From Luteolibacter sp. SL250 (GTDB taxonomy: Bacteria; Verrucomicrobiota; Verrucomicrobiia; Verrucomicrobiales; Akkermansiaceae), in NCBI RefSeq assembly GCF_026625605.1, contig NZ_CP113054.1:4464001-4528000 (forward strand): a stretch of 64,000 bases of DNA, read 5' to 3'. Under the pieces are notes generated by a model. It ran no database searches. It had not been told where the DNA came from and saw only the letters and a program-made list of their open reading frames with translations. Positions 25,792 to 33,395 of this stretch are shown here, one piece after another. The stretch's first letter is position 1; each line of letters starts with the position of its first letter. The position numbers and the translations under genes are program-made.

Positions 25792-25835
25792 GAACATGAA
25801 CATCGAACATCGAACGTCCAACATCGAACACCGAA
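25792..25835. repeat. Dispersed 'MFDV'-type repeat cluster upstream of the Hsp70 gene
   Basis: Imperfect tandem units of the type AACATCGAAC / AACGTCC fill this stretch (on the minus strand TTCGATGTTGGACG...). Read in the Hsp70 frame it gives MFDVGRSMFDVHV. From memory, this motif recurs between genes of many Verrucomicrobiota. It occupies the Hsp70 leader, ending 5 bp before the start codon. Confidence 0.7.
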
Positions 25836-25859
25836 AAGGAGATGAATCAAGGAACCGGG

Positions 25860-26369
25860 TCATGATGCAACCGGCGGGACCAAAATAAGATGGGGTTCAG
25901 CGAAAATACGGCTCGCCGCCGCATGCAAGAAATGCCCATCCGGCAAACCGGACGCCAGCACCCGTTCCGCATAGTAACGACCCAAGTTCTGATCGATCAC
26001 AAAAATTGCCTCAAGGGCATCTCCCCTGAACAGTGACTCCTCATCGCGGTCGGAATAAATCGATTCCAAAGTCACCAGAGCCCGGCGGTCCTTGAGATGT
26101 CCCAAGGCGTGGACCGCATAGCGGCGGAGGTGCATCCGCGAATCACGAACGGCACGGCAAATATGCGGCACCATCGCACGCCCTCCCGCCTGCAGCGCTG
26201 GTGAGATCAACGGTTCCTCACCGGCATTGTAAAAGCGAAGCCAAATCTCGCGATACGGTCCGGGCATCGGTCGCGATGCTTTGTGATCGGCCACTAACGG
26301 ATAGCCCATCGCATGGATCGAAAAGAAAACCATGAGGATTCCCACAAGGACACCCGGACCCAAATGCAT
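25860..26369 (-). CDS. Exported HEAT-repeat-like protein
   Basis: A 169-residue protein with an N-terminal hydrophobic segment (MHLGPGVLVGILMVFFSIHA) that could be a signal peptide or anchor. The rest is helical with HEAT/PBS-like spacing, best seen in RRYAVHALGHLKDRRALVTL and GDALEAIFVIDQN. Such repeats bind other proteins; no partner can be named. It precedes the Hsp70 gene on the same strand, separated by 73 bp containing the dispersed repeat, so co-transcription is possible but not shown. Confidence 0.55.
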   Translation of the reverse strand: MHLGPGVLVGILMVFFSIHAMGYPLVADHKASRPMPGPYREIWLRFYNAGEEPLISPALQAGGRAMVPHICRAVRDSRMHLRRYAVHALGHLKDRRALVTLESIYSDRDEESLFRGDALEAIFVIDQNLGRYYAERVLASGLPDGHFLHAAASRIFAEPHLILVPPVAS

Positions 26370-26437
26370 GGGAGATCATGATCCAAAATCGTGTCCAATA
26401 GCAAGACCCACCGAACCCTGCACGGATCAGCAACAGA

Positions 26438-27313
26438 TCACTTCCTGCTCTCCGCCAGCCACTCGCTGGGGCTTTTGCCGGTTTCCTCGCGGAAGGCTTT
26501 CGCAAAATGACTGAGGCTCTGGTAGCCGACTTCGAGGGCGGCTTCCGTCACATTCATCCTGCGGGAGTCCAGTGCCTCGCAGGCGCGCTCCACGCGCAGG
26601 CGGCGGAGGTGCCGTTGGAGCGTGCGCCCGGTTTCCGCACTGACGCGGCGGGAAAGATGGTGCGGTGCAACGCCGACCTCCTTTGCCAAAGGAACCAGGT
26701 CCAGCGGCTGGTCCAGCCGGGAGCGCAGCAGATCGAGCGCGCGGCGCACCGGGTCCCGCCCGCGGATCCCGCCGGAGACAGCACCCTCCCCATGCCCTCT
26801 GAAAAATCTGACCGCCGCCCATTCCAGAACGCGAGCCTCCGCCAGCAGGCGGGTGGAGCCTTTTTCCTCCGCCGCTTTCTGCAGGGCATCGCAAAGATCC
26901 TTCTCCCACACGCCCATGAGTCCGCAGAACGCCACGGAGCCGCCTTCTTCCAGCCATTTCCCCAGGTCAGGGTGCAGCCATTCGCCACCGCGCTTGAGAC
27001 GTTCCGTCAACCATGCTTTTGAAAGCACCACCACCTCCACCAGGTGGGAACCGGGATAGCGCATGCAGGACCACTCGCCGGGGCCACCGCCGCCGGTCAT
27101 GGCATACATCCCCGGCTTCAGCATGAAACGATCCTGATCCCCCCACAGCAGTCCGCTCCCCTCGCGGTTCAGCCACAGCCACACCGATCCCTGCGAGGCC
27201 ACCTTCCATCTCCATCCACCGGAGATCGTCCTGCCCTTCACTCGGCCACACCGCAGGCCACCGGCTTCACCCCACCAGCTCTCTCCGACACGCGGAGTCT
27301 CAAAGCCGCTCAT
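26438..27313 (-). CDS. AraC-family regulator, probably iron/siderophore-linked (PchR-like)
   Basis: A 291-residue regulator. The C-terminal AraC domain has HTH1 LDLVPLAKEVGVAPHHLSRR and HTH2 NVTEAALEVGYQSLSHFAKA, ending TGKSPSEWLAESRK. The N-domain, with GMYAMTGGG and a WKV/SVWLWLN strand pattern, resembles the ligand domain of PchR-like siderophore regulators. A Fur-like box lies 35-57 bp upstream, which supports iron control. The ATG at 27313 was preferred because a start further upstream at 27370 would put the box inside the gene; 27334 is also possible. recO is divergent. No siderophore or TonB receptor gene is present in the window. Confidence 0.8.
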   Translation of the reverse strand: MSGFETPRVGESWWGEAGGLRCGRVKGRTISGGWRWKVASQGSVWLWLNREGSGLLWGDQDRFMLKPGMYAMTGGGGPGEWSCMRYPGSHLVEVVVLSKAWLTERLKRGGEWLHPDLGKWLEEGGSVAFCGLMGVWEKDLCDALQKAAEEKGSTRLLAEARVLEWAAVRFFRGHGEGAVSGGIRGRDPVRRALDLLRSRLDQPLDLVPLAKEVGVAPHHLSRRVSAETGRTLQRHLRRLRVERACEALDSRRMNVTEAALEVGYQSLSHFAKAFREETGKSPSEWLAESRK

Positions 27314-27347
27314 GTAATCGGATTCGCCTCGCATGCCGGAACATTTA

Positions 27348-27370
27348 TTGCGAACGATTCTCAATAGCAA
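27348..27370 (-). promoter_or_regulatory. Candidate Fur box
   Basis: A 23-bp imperfect palindrome with perfect TTGC/GCAA outer arms and the core TTGAGAATCGTT on the minus strand. By eye its central 19 bp match 13 of 19 positions of the classical GATAATGATAATCATTATC consensus. It lies 35-57 bp upstream of the AraC gene start, where a promoter is expected. Confidence 0.6.
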
Positions 27371-27440
27371 TTAAAATCTGACACCCTGGCAGGAGATTCC
27401 CTCTTGGACAGGATTTGCGGTGTGCTTCATCCTCTCGCCG

Positions 27441-27968
27441 GTGCCTGCCATCATCACACGCCTGACCCGTCTGACGGACACCAGCCTGATCGTCCACTGG
27501 TTCACGGCGGACCACGGATTGATCAAGACGGTGGCAAAGGGAGCCTTCCGCCCGAAGAGTGCCTTCGCTGGAAAACTGGACCTTTTTTTCAGCGGCGAGA
27601 TCGATTTCACCGCGGCAAGGCGCGGGGAACTCCACAGCCTGCGCGAGGTTTCCATCAGCCATTGGCGGGAAGGGCTGCGGAAGAACTATCTGTCCACACT
27701 GCTCGCCGCCTACTGCTGCCAGCTCATCGAAGCGGCGGTCGAGCCCGCCCACCCGGACCCTCCGCTCCATGACCTGCTGAACCGCGCGCTCAATCACGTG
27801 GATGAAGCCGGGGCGAGCAGGCGGGCGCTGCTCCATTTCGAGTCGGAACTCGTCCGACTGCTGGGAATCGCACACCACCAGCACTCGGCGGAATTTTCGC
27901 TCAAAGAGTCATTGGGGAACCTACCCCCCGCACGGGCGGAACTGCTGGATCGCCTGCCACAGACATGA
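27441..27968 (+). CDS. recO: DNA repair protein RecO, short form
   Basis: About 175 residues from GTG 27441 (or 182 from GTG 27420). The N-terminal OB-fold is clear: IITRLTRLTDTSLIVHWFT, HGLIKTVAKGAFRPKSAF, then KLDLFFSGEIDF. The helical part has LLAAYCCQLIEAAVEPAHPD and RALLHFESELVRLLGI. RecO binds SSB and RecR and loads RecA at gaps. Family members are usually about 230-250 residues; here the C-terminal helical/zinc-finger part is truncated and no CxxC is seen. Short RecO proteins of this kind may be normal for the lineage. It is divergent from the AraC gene. Confidence 0.85.
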   Translation: MPAIITRLTRLTDTSLIVHWFTADHGLIKTVAKGAFRPKSAFAGKLDLFFSGEIDFTAARRGELHSLREVSISHWREGLRKNYLSTLLAAYCCQLIEAAVEPAHPDPPLHDLLNRALNHVDEAGASRRALLHFESELVRLLGIAHHQHSAEFSLKESLGNLPPARAELLDRLPQT

Positions 27969-28059
27969 GAATACACCGTCCATACATTTTTCTCACGAAA
28001 CATCCATCTTTCCGCTAGTCTTTTCCAGAATCCGGTTGATAGATTCATAGATATTACAA

Positions 28060-29007
28060 ATGGACTCTCCGACCGCCACCCTCATCAGCATCCTCCGCGA
28101 ACGGATCGAGACGCTCCGCGCTGCCGGCAACCTGGAAGAAGCCCTGCACGCGGCTGGTGCTGCCATTGAGAAGACCCAGCAGTCGCTCGGGACCGATCTG
28201 GACAGCATCGACGCATTCGCGTCCGCCCTCGAGCTCCGCGCGGAGATCCTCCGTGAACTGGGCCGCCATGACGCGGCGCGGGATGACTACCGCCAGGCGA
28301 TCGATCAGCTCGACAACCGTCCGGACCGCCACGACCAGATCGGCCGCCTGTACGCGGGCCTGGGAGCTGCGGTGGATGCCCTCGACCAACCCGAGCGGGC
28401 CGCCGTTTATTGGGAGAATGCGATCCAGCATTTCGAGAAGCACACTCCGCCACTGCTGCTGGATGTGGCCGGGCTTGAGAACAATCTCGGCTTCCTGAAG
28501 AAAGCAGGCGGCGACATCGATGGTGCTGAATCCCACTTCCTGAAAGCATTGGAGATCCTCCACTCGCAGCTCGGCCAGAACCATGAGGAAACGGCCTCCG
28601 TATCGAACAACCTGGGCGCACTCTACCACACCGCCGGGTTCCACGAACAGGCACGCGAGATGCACATGATGGCCCTGGAAACCCGCCGCTCCCTGCTGGG
28701 CGAGGAAGATCCGGACACCGCGCAGTCCCACAACAATCTGGCGCTGGCCCTGCTGGCGACCGGCGACCGTGCCTGGGCGCGCCGCCATTTCGAAAAGGCC
28801 CTCGCCGGTTACGAAGCGCTGGGACCTGCCTATGCGGACGACCTGGAAGCGGTGGCGGACAACTATTGTTCATTCCTCGCTTCCGAAGGGGATGTCGCAC
28901 TGGCGGAAATCATCGCCGGACGGGTGCGCGATCTGCTTGGCATCCCGGCACCGGTGCCGGCCGAGGAGCCTGCCCAGGAGGAAGAAATGAAGGACGTGGT
29001 ACTCTGA
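28060..29007 (+). CDS. Tetratricopeptide (TPR) repeat protein
   Basis: A 315-residue soluble protein built of TPR units. Clear ones are AGLENNLGFLKKAGGDIDGAESHFLKALEI, SNNLGALYHTAGFHEQAREM and SHNNLALALLATGDRAWARRHFEKAL (each cited by its first and last motif residues: NNLG...AL). The ends are a coiled N-terminus and an acidic tail (EEPAQEEEMKD). It resembles the kinesin-light-chain type TPR arrays, which are protein-binding scaffolds. No signal peptide is present. The gene stands alone and is followed by an intrinsic terminator. Confidence 0.8.
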   Translation: MDSPTATLISILRERIETLRAAGNLEEALHAAGAAIEKTQQSLGTDLDSIDAFASALELRAEILRELGRHDAARDDYRQAIDQLDNRPDRHDQIGRLYAGLGAAVDALDQPERAAVYWENAIQHFEKHTPPLLLDVAGLENNLGFLKKAGGDIDGAESHFLKALEILHSQLGQNHEETASVSNNLGALYHTAGFHEQAREMHMMALETRRSLLGEEDPDTAQSHNNLALALLATGDRAWARRHFEKALAGYEALGPAYADDLEAVADNYCSFLASEGDVALAEIIAGRVRDLLGIPAPVPAEEPAQEEEMKDVVL

Positions 29008-29031
29008 GTCAGACGCACCCTGAGGAAGAAG

Positions 29032-29066
29032 CCGGTCGTGATCGATGATCACGGCCGTTTCTTTTG
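29032..29066 (+). terminator. Intrinsic terminator after the TPR gene
   Basis: A stem of about 11-12 bp (CCGGTCGTGATC with GATCACGGCCG, one G-T pair) and a short loop is followed by GTTTCTTTT. It lies 25 bp after the TPR stop and 15 bp before the end of the convergent ispF, so it may serve both directions. Confidence 0.75.
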
Positions 29067-29080
29067 GGAAGGGTAAGAAT

Positions 29081-29545
29081 TTACTCAAGCTGGGCGACGG
29101 CCATGGCGGCGATGCCTTCACGGCGGCCGATGAAGCCCATCAGCTCGTTGGTGGTGGCTTTCACGCCCACCCGTTCCGGCGGGATGCCCAGCGCTTCACC
29201 GATGTTTTTCCGCATGGCTTCGCGGTGAGGCAGCACCTTGGGAGCCTCCGCGACCAGACTGGAATCGACATTGATGATGCGCAGCCCTTCCTCCGCCGCC
29301 AGTTCACGGCATTTTTCGAGGATCTTGAGCGAGGAAATCCCCGCGCAGGAAGCATCTCCGGGAGGGAAATAATAGCCGATGTCCGGCTTGCCCATCGCCC
29401 CCAGTACGGCGTCGGCGATGGCGTGGCTGAGCACGTCCGCATCCGAGTGACCATCAAGACCGTGGGTGTGCGGGATGGTGACCCCGCCGAGAACGAGCGG
29501 GCGCCCCTCCGCGAACCGATGGACGTCGTATCCGATGCCGGTCAT
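29081..29545 (-). CDS. ispF: 2-C-methyl-D-erythritol 2,4-cyclodiphosphate synthase
   Basis: A 154-residue enzyme of the MEP isoprenoid pathway that cyclises CDP-ME-2-phosphate. Zinc and active-site residues are in GIGYDVHRF (Asp-x-His) and the hallmark GLDGHSDADVLSHAIADAVL; GDIGYYFPPGD-type (here DIGYYFPPGD) and KATTNELMGFIGR are conserved. It begins 2 bp after the suhB stop, so it is the last gene of a coaB-suhB-ispF operon. The ispD partner is not adjacent. Confidence 0.96.
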   Translation of the reverse strand: MTGIGYDVHRFAEGRPLVLGGVTIPHTHGLDGHSDADVLSHAIADAVLGAMGKPDIGYYFPPGDASCAGISSLKILEKCRELAAEEGLRIINVDSSLVAEAPKVLPHREAMRKNIGEALGIPPERVGVKATTNELMGFIGRREGIAAMAVAQLE

Positions 29546-29547
29546 GG

Positions 29548-30294
29548 TCAGAGGATCTCCTGGATGGGGATGCGGCCGTTGGTGGCGACGATGGCCCAGG
29601 TGTCGCTCTCCCCGTTGGAGACGAGATCGACCTTTCCGCCTGCGGTCTCCACCAGCAGCTTGCCCGCGGCGATGTCCCAGAGGGAGATCCGTGACTCGAC
29701 ATAGGCATCCAGCCGTCCGCTGGCGATGTAGGCCATGCCCAGTGCGGCGGAACCCATCATGCGCATCTTGCGCGCCCTGAGGGATGCCTTGCGGAAACGC
29801 TCGATGCCCGTCTTCAGGGCTTCCTCATCCTTGCCGCAACCGACGAACAGGATGGATTCCTCCAGACGCTCCCGCTTGCTCGCCTGGATGGGCTTGCCAT
29901 TCAGCATGGCCGGGCCGCCGCGCTCGACGGTCCAGGTTTCGCCCACCATCGGGTCATGGATGACGCCGACGGTGATCTCACCGGCGACGCGCAGGGCGAT
30001 GGAGACGCAGAAGTGCGGGATGGCGTAGTAGTAGTTCACCGTGCCGTCGATGGGATCGACGATCCACTGGCGCTCCGAGTCCAGGTTGCCCGCAAGGCCT
30101 TCCTCGCCGTAGAGGGCGTCTCCCGGGCGCTGTTCGAGGAGGATCTTGGTGATCAGGGTCTGGGATTCCTTGTCGAGGGCCAGCTTGATGTCGTGGTGGG
30201 TCGCCTCATCGACGGCGGCTTCCACACCGAAATGTTCACGGAGCAGTTTGCCGGCCTCAAGGGCGGCATGGGTGGCGAGTTCAAGATCAGTCAT
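29548..30294 (-). CDS. suhB: Inositol monophosphatase family protein
   Basis: A 248-residue Mg-dependent phosphatase of the IMPase/SuhB family. Metal-binding motifs are GEEGLAGN (Glu), WIVDPIDGTVNYYYAIPHF (the DPIDGT signature) and SLWDIAAGKLLVETAGG (C-terminal Asp). It could dephosphorylate inositol-1-phosphate, act in NAD(P)/CysQ-like metabolism, or work with ribosome/NusA complexes as E. coli SuhB does; sequence alone does not decide. It lies 12 bp after coaB and 2 bp before ispF on the same strand. Confidence 0.88.
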   Translation of the reverse strand: MTDLELATHAALEAGKLLREHFGVEAAVDEATHHDIKLALDKESQTLITKILLEQRPGDALYGEEGLAGNLDSERQWIVDPIDGTVNYYYAIPHFCVSIALRVAGEITVGVIHDPMVGETWTVERGGPAMLNGKPIQASKRERLEESILFVGCGKDEEALKTGIERFRKASLRARKMRMMGSAALGMAYIASGRLDAYVESRISLWDIAAGKLLVETAGGKVDLVSNGESDTWAIVATNGRIPIQEIL

Positions 30295-30306
30295 GTTTCG
30301 AAAATT

Positions 30307-30975
30307 TCAGGATGATTCCTTTGTGCGGTGGATCTCCAGGATCACATCCACCAGGTCATGCGCGATCTCGGACTTCGGAGCGGACGAGATGAACTCGGTC
30401 CGGTCCGGATAGACCAGCACGACCTCGTTGCGGTCGGAGTCGAAGCCGTGGGCAGGCGAGGAAACGTCGTTGCCGATGACCAGGTCGCAGCTTTTTCCCA
30501 CGAGTTTTTTACGGGCGTTTTCCTCAAGGTTCTCCGTCTCCGCCGCGAAGCCTACGAGAGTTCCACCGAAACCGAAGGTGTTCCTCGCGGAGCCAAGGAT
30601 GTCCGGGGTCTTCACCAGCTCGATGGTCATCCGGTCGCCGTCCTTCTTGATCTTCTGGGCCTCCGTCAGCACGGGCGTGTAGTCGGCGACGGCGGCGACG
30701 AAAACGGCGATGTCCATGCGGCCGATGTGCTGGGCGACCACCTCATTCATCTCCGCGGCGGTGGTCACCGGGATGAAGTCCACATAGTCCGGGACATCGA
30801 GGTCGGTGGGACCGGAAACGAGCAGGACATGATGGCCCGCGTGGATGAAGGCATGCGCCAGCGCATAGCCCATCTTTCCGGACGAACGGTTCGTCAGGAA
30901 ACGGACGGGATCGATCGGCTCCCGGGTGGGGCCGGCGGTGACTAGCACGTTCACAGGGGGGAGTCTGGCCCCCAT
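30307..30975 (-). CDS. coaB: Phosphopantothenate-cysteine ligase, stand-alone CoaB
   Basis: About 222 residues. It matches only the CoaB half of the usual CoaBC protein: VLVTAGPTREPIDPVRFLTN with the nucleotide-site NRSSGKMGYALA, then AAVADYTP and the KIKK segment. It joins 4'-phosphopantothenate to cysteine in CoA synthesis. The decarboxylase (CoaC) domain is absent and must be encoded elsewhere. The start may be the ATG at 30975 or the GTG at 30954; the long upstream extension to 31128 overlaps the divergent aminotransferase gene and is rejected. It is the first gene of the coaB-suhB-ispF operon. Confidence 0.88.
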   Translation of the reverse strand: MGARLPPVNVLVTAGPTREPIDPVRFLTNRSSGKMGYALAHAFIHAGHHVLLVSGPTDLDVPDYVDFIPVTTAAEMNEVVAQHIGRMDIAVFVAAVADYTPVLTEAQKIKKDGDRMTIELVKTPDILGSARNTFGFGGTLVGFAAETENLEENARKKLVGKSCDLVIGNDVSSPAHGFDSDRNEVVLVYPDRTEFISSAPKSEIAHDLVDVILEIHRTKESS

Positions 30976-31050
30976 CGGGCGGCTGGCAAGCGGACAAACC
31001 GCCATCCTCGACAAATCCCGACCATTTGATGTAACCTGCGCGGCATCCTC

Positions 31051-32208
31051 ATGCCAGCCACTGCCAGCCGCCTGTCCGTCTTCACCGAGTCCGTGATCCG
31101 GGGGACGACCCGCCTGGCGAACCTCCACGGGGCGATCAACCTGTCACAGGGTTTCCCCGATTTCGATCCGCCGGAGGAGCTGCTTTCCGCACTGGAGGGG
31201 GCCACCCGCGGGCCGCACCACCAGTATGCCGTGACCTGGGGCGCACCCCGGTTCCGCGAGGCACTGGCACAGAAGATCCACCGCTTCACCGGACTGACCG
31301 TGGAGCCGGACCGCCATCTGGTGGTCACCTGCGGCAGCACGGAGGCGATGATGGTGGCGATGATGACGGCCTGCAACCCGGGGGACAAGGTCATCATCTT
31401 CTCCCCATTCTACGAGAACTACGCCGCGGACGCGATCCTGTCCGGCGCGGAGCCGATCTACGTCCCGCTCCACCCACCCTACTTCAACTACGACTCGAAG
31501 GAGCTGGCCGCCGCCTTCGCCCAGAATCCGAAGGCGATCATCGTTTGCAACCCTTCGAACCCAACGGGCAAGGTTTTCACGCACTCCGAGCTGCTGGAGA
31601 TCCTCCACTTCGCGGAACGGCACGATGCGTTCATCATCATGGATGAGCCTTACGAACACATCGTCTATGACCCGGAGGTGCATACCTATATGTGCGCGCT
31701 GCCCGGTGCCGCGGAGCGGACGATCACCTGCAACTCCCTGTCGAAGACCTACTCCATCACCGGTTGGCGGCTGGGCTACGTGCATGCCGCGCCGGAGGTC
31801 ATCACCCAAGCGAAAAAGGTCCATGATTTCCTGACCGTCGGTGCCGCGGCCCCGCTGCAGGAGGCGGCCGTCGCCGGACTGGAACTGCCGGACAGCTACT
31901 ACACCGGCTTGCGGGATCTCTACACCGCGAAGCGGGACATCTTCCTGGACTACCTGCGCCGCACCGGCCTGTCCTTCACGGAACCGCAGGGCGCCTATTA
32001 TGTGCTGGTGGACATCTCGCCGCTGGGCTTCAAGGACGACACGGAGGCCTCCGAGTGGTTCATCAAGGAACTCGGCGTGGCGGGCGTGGCGGGCTCGAGC
32101 TTTTTCCGGGAACCGGTGAAGCATTTGCTCCGGTTCCACTTCGCGAAGAACGCATCCACGCTGCACGCGGCGGGGGAAAAGCTCCTCCAGATCCGCTCGC
32201 GTCGTTGA
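31051..32208 (+). CDS. PLP-dependent class I/II aminotransferase (methionine/kynurenine aminotransferase type)
   Basis: A 385-residue fold-type I PLP enzyme. The N-terminus INLSQGFPDFDPP and the strand VTCGSTEAMMVAMM, then NPSNPTGKV, DEPYEH and the PLP lysine in SLSKTYSITGWRLGY, are typical of the YbdL/KAT/glutamine-transaminase-K subgroup. It probably transaminates methionine, kynurenine or aromatic amino acids with a 2-oxoacid. The C-terminal Arg region LLRFHFAKN binds the substrate carboxylate. It is divergent from coaB and 30 bp upstream of the porin gene; a functional link to the porin is not evident. Confidence 0.9.
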   Translation: MPATASRLSVFTESVIRGTTRLANLHGAINLSQGFPDFDPPEELLSALEGATRGPHHQYAVTWGAPRFREALAQKIHRFTGLTVEPDRHLVVTCGSTEAMMVAMMTACNPGDKVIIFSPFYENYAADAILSGAEPIYVPLHPPYFNYDSKELAAAFAQNPKAIIVCNPSNPTGKVFTHSELLEILHFAERHDAFIIMDEPYEHIVYDPEVHTYMCALPGAAERTITCNSLSKTYSITGWRLGYVHAAPEVITQAKKVHDFLTVGAAAPLQEAAVAGLELPDSYYTGLRDLYTAKRDIFLDYLRRTGLSFTEPQGAYYVLVDISPLGFKDDTEASEWFIKELGVAGVAGSSFFREPVKHLLRFHFAKNASTLHAAGEKLLQIRSRR

Positions 32209-32238
32209 CCCGGTTCCGCGCCGCCCCCCCCTTCGGCC

Positions 32239-33390
32239 ATGAGATTTCTCCTTCCCCTCCTCCTGCTCCAGGCGGCCACCGCCGCGGAGACGCTGGAGGA
32301 ACTGTGGAAGCTCCCCTTGCTTTACAAGAATACGTCCCATGACGGATTCCGCGAGTTCACGCTGGCGGGAAACTTTCAGTGGAACTGGGCGGAGGGCGAC
32401 AGTGACCGCGGTTCCTTCGGCTCCCGCGACCGCACGGACGAAAGCACCTGGGACGGCATCGAGGTGCGGCGGATGGATGTCGGCTTCCGCGCCCAGTATT
32501 CCGACGAGTGGCGGTTGCAGGTGAAATTCAACATCAACCCGGACGGGCGGCTGGACCCCAGCTATGATGACTCCTTCAGCCACGGGTTCTACCGGGACAT
32601 CCAGCAGTTCTCGCTGGTCTATACCTACTCCCCGGCATTCCACATGGGCATCGGCAAGATCACGCCGAAGTTCTTCAGCGCGGAGTATTACCAATCGTCC
32701 ACGGATCTCATCGTCTTCGAGCGCAGCCTGCTGGTGGACGCGCTGGTGCCGCGGGAGATCACCGGCATCTGGGCGAGCGGCTCCCGCGACAACCGGCTCT
32801 ACGCGCTGGCGGTCTACGCCGGTGACCACCAGGCGGAGTTCACGGAATTCGATGCCGGGGTGATCGTCCAGTTCAGCTTCGCCTATGACTTCGGGCGCTA
32901 CCTCGACGTGGACCGCGCGATCGTGAAGTTCGACCACCAGTTCAGCGACAGCACGAAGAACTCGGCGGGAGCAGGCCGGTTCAAGCACGCCGACTCCATC
33001 AATATCCTGATCCAGAAAGACCGCTGGAGCCTCTACACGGACCTGCTCGCGGGGATGGGCCATGAGGGGCAGGGCGACGTCATCGGCTTCACGCTCACGC
33101 CTTCCTACCGCCTCACGGAAAAGCTGGAGCTGGTGTTCCGCTACCAGCACGCGAACGGCGAGGACGACGCGCTGCAACTGCTGTCCCGCTACGAGCGGCT
33201 GGCTCCGGACCTGACCGACGGCGGCAGGGGTTCCTCATTCGATGCCGCCTACCTCGGACTCAACTACTACGTCCACGGCCACAAGCTGAAGGTGATGGCC
33301 GGGACGGAATACCAGTCGATGGATGGCGGCGGGGATGGCGGGGACTATGAGGGTTTCACCACGCTGGTCGGGCTGCGGCTTTCCTTCTGA
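32239..33390 (+). CDS. Outer-membrane porin, OprO/OprP (phosphate-selective) family
   Basis: A 383-residue protein with a signal peptide (MRFLLPLLLLQAATAAE) and alternating beta-strand pattern ending in the outer-membrane Phe (TLVGLRLSF). Internal features match the OprP/O superfamily: GIEVRRMDVGFRAQYSDEW, the KITPKFFSAEYYQSS segment and KLELVFRYQHANGEDDAL. It is expected to form a trimeric anion-type or small-solute channel; specificity for phosphate cannot be inferred. Outer-membrane porins of this family are abundant in Verrucomicrobiota. It is convergent with the LysR gene with 5 bp between stops. Confidence 0.88.
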   Translation: MRFLLPLLLLQAATAAETLEELWKLPLLYKNTSHDGFREFTLAGNFQWNWAEGDSDRGSFGSRDRTDESTWDGIEVRRMDVGFRAQYSDEWRLQVKFNINPDGRLDPSYDDSFSHGFYRDIQQFSLVYTYSPAFHMGIGKITPKFFSAEYYQSSTDLIVFERSLLVDALVPREITGIWASGSRDNRLYALAVYAGDHQAEFTEFDAGVIVQFSFAYDFGRYLDVDRAIVKFDHQFSDSTKNSAGAGRFKHADSINILIQKDRWSLYTDLLAGMGHEGQGDVIGFTLTPSYRLTEKLELVFRYQHANGEDDALQLLSRYERLAPDLTDGGRGSSFDAAYLGLNYYVHGHKLKVMAGTEYQSMDGGGDGGDYEGFTTLVGLRLSF

Positions 33391-33395
33391 GTGGA

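Noticed and set aside
31144..33177. Long antisense frame over the aminotransferase and porin genes
   Set aside because: It spans two unrelated genes and the gap between them, and shows Arg/Val/Glu bias typical of mirror frames.
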